64,000 nucleotides of DNA, taken from the NCBI GenBank assembly GCA_020284085.1, contig JACEVL010000415.1:1822719-1886718 (forward strand). Reading direction: 5' to 3'. The translations under genes were made by a program, and so were the position numbers. The notes beneath the pieces are model-generated. The model saw only the letters and a list, made by a program, of their open reading frames with translations. It searched no databases and was not told the DNA's origin. This document shows positions 13,040-24,827 of the stretch, in pieces. The DNA is from Aporrectodea caliginosa. Lineage: Eukaryota > Annelida > Clitellata > Crassiclitellata > Lumbricidae. Position 1 is the stretch's first letter. The number at the start of each line of letters is the position of its first letter.

Positions 13040-13175
13040 GGAGGAGGAGGAGGAGGAGGAGGAGGAGGAGGAGAAGGAGGACGAGGACGAGGACGAGGAG
13101 GACGAGGACGAGGAGGACGAGGAGGACGAGGAGGAGGAGGAGGATGCTGATGCTGATGCTGATGATTATTATTAT
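12982..13175. repeat. Compound GAT / GAG / GAC / GCT trinucleotide array
   Basis: Consecutive GAT, GAG, GACGAG and GCTGAT blocks end in ATT and an ATTGTATTGTA tail. The last part is the 3' tail of the minus-strand LINE fragment next to it. Confidence 0.9.
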
Positions 13176-13450
13176 TATTTTATTGTATTGTATCTAAACA
13201 TTTATAAAGCGCCCCTAGTAGGATGAACCATTCAAAAGCGCTCCCAGTGCGCATGACCCTCTGAGAAGAAGCACGTTTAAGAAAAGAGAAAGAGGAGGAG
13301 AGGCTGCCAGAAAGAATTTTAGCGCGAGCAGAAGGAGAAAGAGCATTCCAAAGAGAGGGACTAATTGAAGCAAAAGATCGAGACTGAGCCGTAGCAGTAC
13401 TATTACGGGGAACCAGAAGGTCAAGTCTATTAGAAGAGCGAAGTGGACGG
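13165..13450 (-). mobile_element. LINE 3' end fragment with TTGTATT tail
   Basis: On the minus strand a continuous frame of about 65 codons contains RSFASISPSLWNALSPSARA. That matches the RSFxxxGPxLWNxLP terminal motif of CR1/L2/Jockey-like ORF2. It is followed by GGGGCGCTTTATAAATG and (ATTGTATTGTATT). Related 3' tails lie at 25605-25680, 37858 and 59436. Confidence 0.75.
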
Positions 13451-13483
13451 TGAGAGGAAGCTGAATGAGGCCGAAGAACTATG

Positions 13484-13546
<63 letters not shown>
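13484..13546. repeat. (GAT)n microsatellite
   Basis: Perfect GAT run with degenerate GGT/GAT sequence to 13740. Confidence 0.95.
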
Positions 13547-13844
13547 CTACGGTTATGGTGGGAAGATAGGTGGTGGTGATGGCGTTGGCGGTGGTGATGA
13601 CCACTGTGATGATGAGGATATGATGGTGATAATGTTAATGATGGTTATGACTATTTTGATGATGAGATGATGACGGTGGTGGAATTGGTGATGACTGTAA
13701 TGACGACGGTGACGATGGTGAATACGACGATGAAACATGAAGACGATTACACGCAACGGTCAGTTATCGTTGACCGAACACATGGACCTCAACGAGACAT
13801 ATATCCTCCGCTTCAGTGGGTTCGCGATGTATATGTACTTCCGG

Positions 13845-14145
13845 GCCCCTAGGCAGAGCAGTCACGGGCCCCTAACTATCCTTAGACTTTATGAGAAAAA
13901 ATGTTTTAAAAACAAACTGAAATAATAATAGTGCAGGTACAAACATCATCAAAACATCATTATTTATATATGCAACATCATGTAGTTAAATCATCATCAT
14001 ATTATATTTTATAAGGCATAAATCATAAACTTTGTATAACTGATTATAATATTTTTCAAAAGTTGATTATTGGACCCAGCCCGGGCCCCTAAAAGTCACC
14101 GGGCCCCTGGGATTTTGCCCCCCCCCTCTCGGCGGGCCTGACTAC
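13845..14145. mobile_element. Diverged copy of the 38310-38620 hAT-like element
   Basis: It shares AGTCACGGGCCCCTAACTAT, CTTAGACTTTATGAGAAA, GCATAAATCATAAACTTTG and a right end CCCTCTCGGCGGGCCTG with the complete copy at 38310-38620. I find no target-site duplication here, and the left end is unclear. Confidence 0.7.
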
Positions 14146-14299
14146 AAGATAAGATATTGTCCAAGTTGATACTAATACTTTTACAATTACTGCAGCGTTT
14201 CTATACTATGTCTATTATTATAATCATTGGTGTCAGTGCTATCATAAACATCATCGCCATCATCATCATCATCATAATCATTATTCGTTGACCCGGGAT

Positions 14300-14327
14300 C
14301 AATGGCCATTATCATCATCATCATCAC

Positions 14328-14370
<43 letters not shown>

Positions 14371-14371
14371 T
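14300..14371. repeat. (ATC)n microsatellite at a SINE 3' end
   Basis: It abuts the minus-strand SINE-A copy at 14385-14575. Confidence 0.9.
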
Positions 14372-14384
14372 ATCGATAACTACG

Positions 14385-14575
14385 CAAGTATGCGCATTTA
14401 TCAAACGCCATTATCTAATGACCAAGCATCAATCGATGGCGCGCTGAGCAACCTTGAACTTGCTCAAGGTCCCTAACAAATAAAGGCACAGTAACCGTCT
14501 TAGCGATGAGACTCGAACCCGCACTCTCCACGTTACAAGGAGAGCGCTCTAACCAATCGGCAACCGTGTCCCAGA
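14385..14575 (-). mobile_element. SINE family A, full-length copy
   Basis: The minus strand has the tRNA-like head (GCCGATTGGTTAGAGCGCTC, B box GGGTTCGAGTC), then GGGACCTTGAGCAAG, GCTCAGCGCGCCATCGATTG and a 3' end GGCGTTTGATAAATGCGC. This is the best reference copy for the family in the window. Confidence 0.75.
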
Positions 14576-14766
14576 AATGCATTAGAACAATAGATAATGG
14601 ATCCTACCGAAAGATAACGAGCTCCGTTCTTCACGCCTTCGCAACGGCAGCAGCAGGAGGTGAGCGTTTACTTATTTAAGAACGCATTTAAAACGATGGG
14701 CGTTTCTGGCATATCTCTACTACTCTGCAATACTACAATAATGTTATCAAACGCCTAATAAGAGTC

Positions 14767-14769
<3 letters not shown>

Positions 14770-14816
<47 letters not shown>

Positions 14817-14828
14817 CATATATACTTA

Positions 14829-14900
<72 letters not shown>
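14770..14900. repeat. (TA)n microsatellite
   Basis: Two TA blocks separated by GCATATATACTTATATT. Confidence 0.95.
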
Positions 14901-14901
<1 letters not shown>

Positions 14902-15009
14902 CTGATATATATAAAGTTCCCATTGCTGAGGTTTGACCCAATCCAAGCCTGCTATCCTGTCCCAAAAGACCAAATATGTATTCCTCCATGCATAGTCCAA
15001 TGAATGACA

Positions 15010-15115
15010 CGAGGAACGTACGGACGGTGACCCTGTAGGGATCTCGAGCAAGTCATTCACTCACAATTGCTCAGCGCCATCGATTGATGATTTGTCATTA
15101 GATAGTGGCTCTTAG
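15010..15115 (+). mobile_element. SINE family A body fragment
   Basis: GTAGGGATCTCGAGCAAGTC, then CACAATTGCTCAGCGCCATC and GATTTGTCATTAGATAGTGG, align with the non-tRNA part of the 14385-14575 copy. From 15120 to 15850 I see no gene. Confidence 0.6.
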
Positions 15116-15849
15116 TATATATATATGCGTAATAATAATAATTTCCTTCGCTCACGGAAAAGAATTGCCCGTCGTAGGAGCCACTGTCAGATCCATGGTG
15201 AAATCAGGGAAAAGCGTCATGTGTCAAGTGGAGAATTGTAATTGTAATTAGCAACTTCTATTGCGCCGGCGTCTAATGCACAATTATGAGTTTACGATGT
15301 AAGTATTGGTTCACCGTTCAGTACGAAAAGTGACCGTGGCGTGTACACTGGTTACCCCTCCTTTCAATCATGAGGACATTAATAGAACGATACTTTCCTG
15401 ATTCATTCTGGAGATTTTATATAGCGCCCCTTAAAGAAATCTACTCAGAGGCGATTGAGTGTGACCAACATTTCTGACGGCGTTTTTAGTCTTCGCCCAT
15501 TTCATGTTTAACTTAACGAAAGTGAGATTCGTCCTTTAGCAATAATTTCGCCTAGAAATGTTGTCCTAGAAAAATGTTGTTATCCAATAAAATTGTCTTG
15601 TCCACTGCTTAACCACCTCTGACTCAACCCTATACCAGCACAACGGGGTTTTTGCCACGAGAGACACATCCTTCAACTGAATGTACTTGAAGGTTTTATA
15701 TGGCGTCTCTTAAAACGAATGATTAATAATTAATTAATTAATCCAATTAGAGTTACGAGCCTAACTTCCATACTTGAATCAGAAGCAACAATAATATAAT
15801 AATAATAATAGTAATAATACTATAGTAATACAACATATTAAATGTGATT

Positions 15850-16050
15850 CTTTAGGGTCAGCAATGAACTGTAATTCTTATATAATAATTAATGATTAAA
15901 TGTAACAATTCTTACATAATAATTAATAATTAAATGTAACAATTCTTACATAATAATTAATAATTAAATGTAACAATTCTTATATAATAATTAATAATTA
16001 AATGTAACAATGTAACAGTTACATTTAATAATTAAAAGTAGCAATTAAAT
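15850..16050. repeat. ~34-bp tandem repeat (TAATTAATAATTAAATGTAACAATTCTTA)
   Basis: Four units, followed by a short inverted piece (GTAACAGTTACATTTAATAATT). Confidence 0.85.
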
Positions 16051-16639
16051 GTAACTGTTCTATAAGATGCAATTCCTTAAGACGAGCGTGCATGGGTAAA
16101 GTCCCTCAGACTGTCCATATTTCGAGTGGAGGTCGTGACCTTCAGTCTCCTTTTGCCTCGGGAATATAACAACAACAAGGACAAAGTGGACGAGGAGGAG
16201 AGGATGTGTTGTATGAGGTGTTAGGTAAGTGGTGTATGAAGTGGTAGGTAAGTGGTGTACGAGGTGGTATGTAAGTGGAGATTGAGATGACATCGAGAAC
16301 CGAGCCATACACCTGGAACCTGTTGTTGGGGACAACGTTCAACATCCGACGGAGCGATAGTAAAAGCTTGTTGCTGAAGGGGAACAAGTCTCACTCGAAC
16401 TGAAAACGTTTAGCTGTGGCCTACTTCTTCAATACATGAAAGCGTCAACAGCAAACGAAACGTCTAGTAAACAGTATTGACCTCTGTTCTGCTCTAGTCC
16501 AACGCGATTTACACACGTATGTATACCAAAGGTAGGACTACGAAGGCTTGCGTTCAAGCAAGCTCTTCAGTAGCACTGGTATATACCAAAGGTATAGGAC
16601 TACGAAGGCTTGCGTTCAAGCAAGCTCTTCAGTAGTAGC

Positions 16640-17310
<671 letters not shown>

Positions 17311-17457
17311 GTGGTGGCGATCTGATGATGTTGGTGCTAGTATTATTAATTTATTTTAGTCGCTTATTTGTTAGTTGTTATTTAGGTGAAAGATAGATAG
17401 ATAGACAGACAGACAGATAGATAGATAGATAGATAAGTAGATATTAGTGGACCAATT

Positions 17458-20400
17458 TCAGACCCCATTTTGGATTACAAACTTGTTATTATTTTGCCAA
17501 TTGTTGTTTGTTGCTATTGTTGATGTTGTTGCTGTTACAGTACCTATGTTGCTGTTGTTGTTATTGTCGTTGTTGTTATTATTGTCGTTGTTGTTATTAT
17601 TATTATTATTATCATTGTTACCTGAATTTGAGTTGGCATTGTCCCGCAGGGTATCGAATGTGCCTGCGACTCCTTTGTTGTTATTCGTGCCTGGAGGGCT
17701 GTTCCACTGACATCCGGTACGGTGGACCGTTGCATTTCCGTCACTTCCTCCGTTGAGGGACTTCTTGGCGGTCGTTGTTCCTGAGAAGAAAGACATCCTC
17801 AGCGGTGACTGGAGTCGACTGGGGGACATCGGGGTCTTGCCAGGGTGATGTCCAGTCCCTCCACCTGTTCCGCCTCCTCCTCCTCCCTTTGAAGCTGAAA
17901 CACATCTCAGACAACAACTGTCTTCGATGCTCGACGTTGCTCTTCCAGCGCAGCCGGGTGGCATCGTTTGAAAGGGATGCTGGTGTTGCTGATGATGTTG
18001 GTGGTGGTGCGGATGATTCTGCTGCTGATGCTGCTGTGCTTTGCAATTGTTCTTGATGGTCGTCGTTTTCCCGCCATCGTCGTCCTTCTGCTTCCGGCAG
18101 AAGAGGTTCTGCAGCTTGAACTTCTCCTTGAACGGACTTCCCTTCTTCGTCTTCTCCGCCTCGCGCGCTGCACGCCGGGAAGTCGTCGCCGACGTCAGCG
18201 TCGCTTCCGGGCAACACGTCGGACAGACCCACGATGACGTCATCTTCGCGTCGACCACGGCGCTCATCTGGGCACTGTCAGTGGTTGTCGACGACACAGA
18301 GGACCTCCTCTGCTGCTGCTGTGATTGATGATGATGCTGAAGTTGCTGCTGCTGCTGTCTTGTGGCCGAGCCAGGGCGGGCCAGGGGAATCCCAAGCGCC
18401 TTCGCCTCCTTCATTACCTCCTCCCAGCTCATGTGAGTCAGCTCGGGCTCCTTGACGACCTGCGTCGAAGCTCGAAGCCCGCGGTTTCCTTCCGTCGGGG
18501 TGCTCTTATTGCTATGCCCTGATGTGGCAGGCGATGACCCACATCCGGTGGCCTGTTTCCGGTCGGACGGACGCGATATGGAGTCTGCGTTGTCACCGCC
18601 TGGATCGGTCGTCTCGTCGAAGTCCGCCGATTTGTGGACGATTGCGACGGTCGTGATCTTCGTCTGGTGACTGGATATGAAGTCCGCCAGGGTCTGCTGC
18701 TTCCTTGCGAAGGGACTTCTCTCGGAGTCCAGCGTTTCCTTTGAACTCGTCTCAACCCTGTAGGAGGGTGGCTGGGTGGCCGCGGTGCTCGATCTGTCAA
18801 AGGCCCAGGTGACTGTCTTAACCCCGTCCGCTAAGGACCCCCTACTCTCACTCGCCGAGCGTCCAAGGGTCGCGTCGTATCCCCTTCTTGGTCGGCCTCC
18901 TTCGCTCGTCTGCAACGGAGGCTTGGCATTGTTGGCGGTCTGCGACACAACTTCGGCATTGTACTCACGTGCCGGTTGCTGCTGCTGAAGTTGGTGACGG
19001 TCAGCGAGATGCTTCGAAGGAACAGTCTCCGCATCCGGAAACTTTTTCTTCGCTCCGGTGCATCCGTCATGGTCCGCGGCTTTCGTACCGTCAACCGTGA
19101 CGTTACGCAGTCCAACTGTTATGACCGGTTTCAAGACGCTCAGGGTCGCATTGTCTGTCTTCATGATGTTCACGCTCCCGGAGACGACGGGACTTCCGGT
19201 GTTCGAGTCCGGATTGACCGCCGAGTCTTCCGGTCTGATTCGCCGGATGACGTCATTCTCCAGACGCACGGTGAACGTGAATTCCAGAACGGAGCTGTCA
19301 CCGTCCTGGAAGAGCGTGACGCTGTCTCCCGTCGGATCGTCCACCAACGGTCCCATCAGGTCGACGGCCGAGGAGGAGGAGGCATCTGGAGAAGTCTTCG
19401 GTGACTTAGATCCGGGGTCCTTGATCGAAGGTCTGGTCTTTGCGTCTACTCCAGGCGCCGTCAGAGCATCTCCTTTGGCCGGTTTCTGGATCTGCATCTG
19501 GAGATCCTGCAGCGAGATGTACTCCGTCTCCTTGACAAGACTCCCCGATGGTGCCTTGCGTAAAGGTTTCTCCGGTGGACTTCCCGACGGTGCCTTCTCG
19601 ACCGAACGAGGAACGATGCCCATCGAAACCGATTTCCTGTTTTCACTGATGGGTTCCTCAGGCGTCTCCTTTAAGGTCCGCTCTACCTTTCCTTTTCTGT
19701 CCACCAAAACCAACGGACCTTTCGCAACGTCCACCAGACCTTCCACTTTCCCTGATGGACCCTCGAGGTCTCGAGGTGGCTGCTTGCCACTGCCCTTCTC
19801 CGATTCGCCACCACCACCACCACTGCCACGACCACCACTACCACCAGCTGGTGGGACTTCGGTCGTCCTGAGTCCGCACAGCAGAGACCCTCGACTTGGT
19901 TTCTTCTTCGTCTCGACCGGTTTCTGTCTCCGCGTCATCTTCGGCGGCGACACTCGGACGTAGTTGACGTCGAAGGCCAACGACGTGTAGTCCGACGAAC
20001 CAGCTGACTCCCTCGGCTGTTGCACCGTCGATCCACCGCTCTCAGACGACGACTGCGCGTCCTCGTCATCGGAGTCCTCTTCCGAATCGTCCAGTCCAGT
20101 CGAGGACCTCTGTACCGATCCCGGTTTCCGTCCAGTTACTACTTGTGGGGTGTTCCTGGATCGCTCTTCATCGCCGCGACTCAGTCCCGTCGGAGTATAT
20201 CCCGCACTTGTCGTTGTCGCTGTCGTAGTTGCTGTTGTCGGCGTCGTCGTCGTCATCATCGCCGTCGTCGTTGTCGCCGTCGTCGTCGACAGCATCACCG
20301 GCGTTGACGTCGTACTTCCCTTGCGCCTCTCCTCGAAGAGACTCTCCGGTCTCGTGTACTCGTTCTTGGCCGTCTCGCACGACTCCTTCCTTCCCACTCC

Positions 20401-20703
20401 TCCATCGTTCTTGCGGTTGATCTCCGTGATCAGGTTGTTCTTCCGTCTCAGGGACCCCGTCCGTCGGACCCCATCCTTGGCGTTCAGCCCCGGAGACCCG
20501 CAGGAACATTTGTCCAGGTAGGGAAACGACATCTTGCGGCTGTCCCTGATCAGATCCGGGTCGTCTGGTTCCGACGGGTCGTAGTCGTTGAGAGAGCGTT
20601 CATCGGTTGTGTCGCTGCAGGAGGAGAGATGGTGGAGAAGGCTCGTCCTCGTGGCGGAACCCGGCGGCTTCAGAAGGACCTTGGTCTTCAACCGTTTCCA
20701 CAT
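17458..20703 (-). CDS. Large Ser/Thr-rich disordered protein, 1081 aa, unrecognised
   Basis: A single 3.2-kb GC-rich reading frame starts with MWKRLKTKVL. An in-frame TGA lies about 42 nt upstream (TCT TGA AGA GGA) and no ATG intervenes, so M1 is the best start. I recognise no family. Visible features are a Thr-rich run (about 131-166), an acidic patch DDSEEDSDDEDA (205-216), a Gly-rich stretch (287-299), and a possibly folded part around 460-535 (SSVLEFTFTVRLENDVIRRI, then VITVGLRNVTVDG). They continue with a candidate helix MSWEEVMKEAKALGIPLARP (758-777), Gln/His tracts (783-797 and 889-909) and Cys pairs (827-831, 930-934). The last 60 residues are Asn-rich and encoded by a GTT/ATT microsatellite. 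A donor-like TCAG|GTAACA at 17622/17621 could end the exon before that tract, making the tail intronic. Probably cytosolic or nuclear, since no signal peptide or membrane segment is visible; function unknown. Confidence 0.75.
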   Translation of the reverse strand: MWKRLKTKVLLKPPGSATRTSLLHHLSSCSDTTDERSLNDYDPSEPDDPDLIRDSRKMSFPYLDKCSCGSPGLNAKDGVRRTGSLRRKNNLITEINRKNDGGVGRKESCETAKNEYTRPESLFEERRKGSTTSTPVMLSTTTATTTTAMMTTTTPTTATTTATTTSAGYTPTGLSRGDEERSRNTPQVVTGRKPGSVQRSSTGLDDSEEDSDDEDAQSSSESGGSTVQQPRESAGSSDYTSLAFDVNYVRVSPPKMTRRQKPVETKKKPSRGSLLCGLRTTEVPPAGGSGGRGSGGGGGESEKGSGKQPPRDLEGPSGKVEGLVDVAKGPLVLVDRKGKVERTLKETPEEPISENRKSVSMGIVPRSVEKAPSGSPPEKPLRKAPSGSLVKETEYISLQDLQMQIQKPAKGDALTAPGVDAKTRPSIKDPGSKSPKTSPDASSSSAVDLMGPLVDDPTGDSVTLFQDGDSSVLEFTFTVRLENDVIRRIRPEDSAVNPDSNTGSPVVSGSVNIMKTDNATLSVLKPVITVGLRNVTVDGTKAADHDGCTGAKKKFPDAETVPSKHLADRHQLQQQQPAREYNAEVVSQTANNAKPPLQTSEGGRPRRGYDATLGRSASESRGSLADGVKTVTWAFDRSSTAATQPPSYRVETSSKETLDSERSPFARKQQTLADFISSHQTKITTVAIVHKSADFDETTDPGGDNADSISRPSDRKQATGCGSSPATSGHSNKSTPTEGNRGLRASTQVVKEPELTHMSWEEVMKEAKALGIPLARPGSATRQQQQQLQHHHQSQQQQRRSSVSSTTTDSAQMSAVVDAKMTSSWVCPTCCPEATLTSATTSRRAAREAEKTKKGSPFKEKFKLQNLFCRKQKDDDGGKTTTIKNNCKAQQHQQQNHPHHHQHHQQHQHPFQTMPPGCAGRATSSIEDSCCLRCVSASKGGGGGGTGGGTGHHPGKTPMSPSRLQSPLRMSFFSGTTTAKKSLNGGSDGNATVHRTGCQWNSPPGTNNNKGVAGTFDTLRDNANSNSGNNDNNNNNNNNDNNNNNDNNNNSNIGTVTATTSTIATNNNWQNNNKFVIQNGV

Positions 20704-21169
20704 CTCTGCGTCATGTCTTTGTCGAGTTCGCGAGCGTCCTCTTCAAGAGAGGCTGAACCAAATCAGAGGTGGACTGAGATTGAACCCCCTTAAGCGAATC
20801 AGACAATGGAATTGGAAAACCGTAGTCAAGCCTGATCGATTCTACTAAATAGTAGTCCAGTGCTTTTGGCCTTTATAGAGGTCACGATCGAGTCCGAGTC
20901 ATCCAGAACCACTGGACATATGAAGGATGTGTGTCATGAGATGAAGAAACCGTTTTTCTATTCCTACGTTTCTCCATGAAGCTGCAATATCCTCGATTTC
21001 AGGTTATCAGACAAAAAGCTGGCGCGAGTTTCGCATTTGAATCTGCAACAGCAATTCAAATCACAATGATTGATCGACAGCCAAAAAGAGAACAAGAACA
21101 ATCCCGTAAGCTGGCCTTGAATTGCAGTCTTGGGTATGAAATGTTCGCGGATTCATTTTCTTAGCCTCG

Positions 21170-21270
21170 GCTTACAGGCGTAATGGCCACTGGCCAGTCC
21201 TCTACCTCGCCGTGTCATCTTCCCACCGACAAGTGTTACCGTCAAAGTACTAATTACGGCCGTATTGTAT
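21170..21270 (+). repeat. Dispersed repeat, interrupted elsewhere by a MITE
   Basis: TTTTCTTAGCCTCGGC, GGCCAGTCCTCTACCTCGCC and the following TCATCTTCCCACCGACAAG match 60001-60016 plus 60477-60560. The latter copy is split by the 60020-60473 inverted-repeat element. Confidence 0.65.
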
Positions 21271-21289
21271 ATGAGTTGTGGTCATTCTT

Positions 21290-21432
21290 CTAACTTACTG
21301 TGCATTGTTTTGCTAACCGATGCAATATTTTCGTTTGTAATGACACTTATAGACATGTAACACCATAATAGGCTAGCGCAGAGAGCGCATCTAGGTAAAT
21401 GTCTTGAAGAGGCGCTATATAAATTCTCTAAA
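21290..21432 (+). mobile_element. SINE/LINE-type 3' end (GGCGCTATATAAAT)
   Basis: GTAATGACACTTATAG, GCTAGCGCAGAGAGCGC and GAGGCGCTATATAAATTCTC precede a GAAT array. A related diverged copy lies at 57985-58110. A tRNA-like minus-strand segment is at 21590-21655 (A-box-like TTTAGTGGCTAATG). Confidence 0.55.
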
Positions 21433-21572
21433 TGAATGAATGAATGAATTAATGCATGCATGAATGAAAACATGAATGAATGAATGAATGAACGAACGAA
21501 CGAACGAACGAATGAATGAATGAATGAATGAATGAATGACTGAATGAATGAATGAATGAATGAATGAATGAA
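21433..21572. repeat. (GAAT)n microsatellite
   Basis: GAAT with GAAC variants, probably the expanded tail of the preceding retroposon. Confidence 0.95.
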
Positions 21573-21944
21573 TATAAGCAGAACTCTAAAAACCAATTTC
21601 TGAACCATGACCTCTCGGTTTGCAGTCCAGTACATTAGCCACTAAACTGTCGCTCACCGACCTTGACTGTACCCAATAATAGTCCTATATGAACTTCAAT
21701 ATTATTGATGTTTGAAACACGTGCAGCCATCATATTTGCCTTTAACGATTACATCTCATCAAGGTCGACATAGACATAAAATGGTCGTCTCAATTTAGCT
21801 TTCGTGCGCTCACCATACATTACCTTGGCGTGTACACCTTTAAGAGCAATGGACAACCACAGCATGTACACTGCAGATAATAGATATTAATGGCTGGTAA
21901 TTGGCCACAGCTAGAACCTTCATACGATGGAACGAACTAAGGCA

Positions 21945-22705
21945 CGATTGAATGAATGAATGAACGAATGAATTAACGATGGAATGAATGAGTGAACGAA
22001 CAAACGAACTAATGAGCGAATGAACGAACGAACGAAGGTTCGTTAGCTTGTTTATTCGTTCGTTCACTCGTTCACTCACATGTTCATTCTATCATACGTT
22101 CATTCGTTCGTTCGTTCGTTCATTCAATCGTTTGTTCGTTCATTTTGTCACTCAATAGAATGAACGATAAATGGAATGAATGCGAATGAGCGAGTGAACG
22201 AATGAAGAACGCACGAACGAAAGAATGAACGAATGAAATAAAATCGAATGAACAAACGAACGAATGAACGAACGCACGAAGGAGTGAATGAATGAACGAA
22301 CAATCGAATGAACGAACGAACTAATGAACTAATGAACAAACGAACGAACGCATGAAGGAGTGAACGAATGAACGAACGATAAATGAACGAACGAACTAAT
22401 GAACGAACTAATGAACTAATGAACGAACGAACGAGTGAACGAACTAATGAACTAATGAACAAACGAACGAACGCATGAAGGAGTGAACGAATGAACGAAC
22501 GATAAATGAACGAACGAACTAATGAACGAACTAATGAACTAATGAGCGAACGAACGAGTGAACGAACGATCAAATGAACGAACGAACGAATGAACCTATA
22601 TTAGTATGAACGTTTGAGTGAACGAGTGAACGAACTAATAATCAAGCGAACGAACAATAAAACGAACGAACCAGCGCATGAACGAACGAACGAACGGTTC
22701 ATCAG
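21945..22705. repeat. (GAAT/GAAC)n array with a ~131-bp higher-order unit
   Basis: Tetranucleotide variants are ordered: the series from about 22325 (CTAATGAACTAATGAACAAACG...) recurs almost exactly from about 22445. This shows segmental amplification of the microsatellite. At 22040-22145 the array flips strand (TTCG/TTCA). Confidence 0.85.
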
Positions 22706-22859
22706 TCAATCCGTCGGACAGTTCTTTTCCGTTGCCATGACAACGCCCTCTGCCGACGTAAGACGTCGAACAGACGTCGCGTTAGAACTCTTTGATCAGT
22801 CTGTCCACAGGTGGCGCTGCTCTGTTTGTACAGGCGCTAAAGAAATGCACCCGGGATTG

Positions 22860-22960
22860 CTTCATCCGCGAGAGATGCAGATGGCTGGAGGAGGATGCGG
22901 CGAAGGAGGGATGGAGGAAGAGATGGAGGGATGGAGGGAGGGATGGTGGGCCCAGGTGAC
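22860..22960. repeat. GGAGGGAT purine-rich tract
   Basis: Short degenerate GGA/GGGAT repeats. A CCCTCC tract follows at 23080-23130. Otherwise 22710-23220 shows no supported gene. Confidence 0.6.
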
Positions 22961-23221
22961 GGATTGGAGCAGACAGGTGCGGCGGGCAAAGAGCCTAAGC
23001 CTTCGGCAGATCATCACTTGCTTCGTGTGTACTGGAAGCACTTAGACCTGCTATCAGACTCCAGGATGAAACAATCCGTCTTCCGTCCGTCCCTACGTCC
23101 CTCCCTCCCTCCCTCCCTCCGTCCATCCATCCATCTAAGTTGTCCTGCCCGCTCTCTGTGTTACTCACTCCCAAGACCTATACGCCGCATTTCCCAATTC
23201 ATCATCTGTCCTCCCCTATGT

Positions 23222-23462
23222 CTCTCTGTTTGACTCTATCTCACTTTCTGTCTCTCACTCTGTCTCTTTCTGTCTGTCTGTCTGTCTGTCTGTGTCTGTC
23301 TCTGTCTGTCTGTCTCTGTCTGTCTCTGTCTCTCCTCCCTCTGTCTCTGTGGCACTGTGTGTCTGTCTGTCTGTGTCTGTCTGTCTGTCTGTCTTTGTCT
23401 TTATCTGTCTCTCTGTCAGTCTCTGCCTGTCTGTCTGTCTGCCTGTCTCTCTCGGTCCACTC
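23222..23462. repeat. CTGT/CTCTGT low-complexity array
   Basis: Tetra- and hexanucleotide pyrimidine-rich repeats; all frames are artefacts. Confidence 0.9.
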
Positions 23463-23679
23463 TGGTACCCGGTCCCTAAACCCACTTAGCATTCCCAATT
23501 CGTTGCTCCAGGTCTACGTTGCAGTTCATCTCTATTTATATAACTATCTGTAGAGCTCTCTTGCTCAAACATAGTCTTGCGCAAACTCACTCTCTTGCAC
23601 TCATTCACTCACTCACTTACTCACTCAATCAATCGTCCAGACAACAATTCATTTAACCACCCACTCATCAATTTCGTTC

Positions 23680-23691
23680 TCTGTCTCTGTC

Positions 23692-23729
<38 letters not shown>

Positions 23730-23899
23730 CTCTCACACTCCTCTTCCTCTCTCTGTATCTGTCTCCTCTGCTCGCTGCCTGTCTCTGTCTTTCTCCCTTT
23801 CCTTCCTTCTGTCTGTCAGTGTGTCTCTTATCCGTCTATCTGTCTGCTATTTCTGTCTGCCTGCCTGCCTGTCTGTCTGTCTATATGTCTGTCTGTCTA

Positions 23900-23932
<33 letters not shown>

Positions 23933-23935
23933 GCT
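23680..23935. repeat. CTGT array, second block
   Basis: The same motif family as 23222-23462. Confidence 0.9.
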
Positions 23936-24143
23936 CCTGGTTCTCCCTTCCTTCCTTCATTCCTTGCTTCCCTGCTTCCTTCCTTCCTCTCTTTCGGCAA
24001 TTTTAATTAAATTCGTTTTATTCCACAAGCCGACAATCTCACATGCAGCTCGTTTAATAATAAGAATGCTATACTCTGTATAAATGTATGTACACCAAAG
24101 TGCGGATATGCAATTTGGTTTAATAAAGAATATACTTAGGCTA

Positions 24144-24144
24144 C

Positions 24145-24196
<52 letters not shown>

Positions 24197-24202
24197 CTTC
24201 CT

Positions 24203-24287
<85 letters not shown>

Positions 24288-24292
24288 CTCTC
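24144..24292. repeat. (CTGT)n then (CT)n
   Basis: Near-perfect CTGT block with one CCTTCCTT interruption, then a CT run. Confidence 0.95.
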
Positions 24293-24304
24293 ATCTAGCG
24301 ATAC

Positions 24305-24560
24305 ATTATACAAATAGCGATAGCGCATTGGATAACATCTGGCACAGAGAGCGAGAGGTACCGAGTTCGAGCCCCCGTTGGGCGGATATGCTTTGTAGTT
24401 CCTTCCTTGTAGGCTGCTATTAGCGCCGTGTATTGCAGGCTGTCCGTTCTGTTAGTAGTTAAGATTTAAATTGCATAACATGTAAATGTACAGCGCAGTG
24501 CGTTTGTCAGGCGCTTTCTTCCTTAAAGAAAAGATTATTATTATTATTATTATTACTTAC
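24305..24560 (+). mobile_element. tRNA-derived SINE (family B), complete-looking
   Basis: A box region GATAGCGCATTGGATAAC, B box GAGTTCGAGCC, then GGGCGGATATGCTTTGTAG, GTAGGCTGCTATTAGCGCCG, CAGCGCAGTGCGTTTGTCAG and a TTA-repeat tail. The 1757-1915 minus copy aligns across the whole body. Confidence 0.8.
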
Positions 24561-24827
24561 TTACTTAAAATCTACTTAAGTGCGACTGATTTAATTTAGA
24601 TACACGCATTCGCATTCATAAATCAGATATAACGTCATCGATGACACGATGACTGGAATAAATATCCGCGCTACAGATGACGTCATTCATTTTACTATTA
24701 ACGATAGTTAAACAAAGCTCTGTTAATAACTTTAATAACGGTAAATTGATACACAAATATTCCTATTAATAACAGTTGGCCAATAAATAAATATAACATG
24801 AATTTCAGTAATTAACTATACTGTTTG

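Noticed and set aside
19058..19963. 301-codon plus-strand frame
   Set aside because: It is antisense to the 1081-residue gene, a shadow of GC-rich coding sequence.
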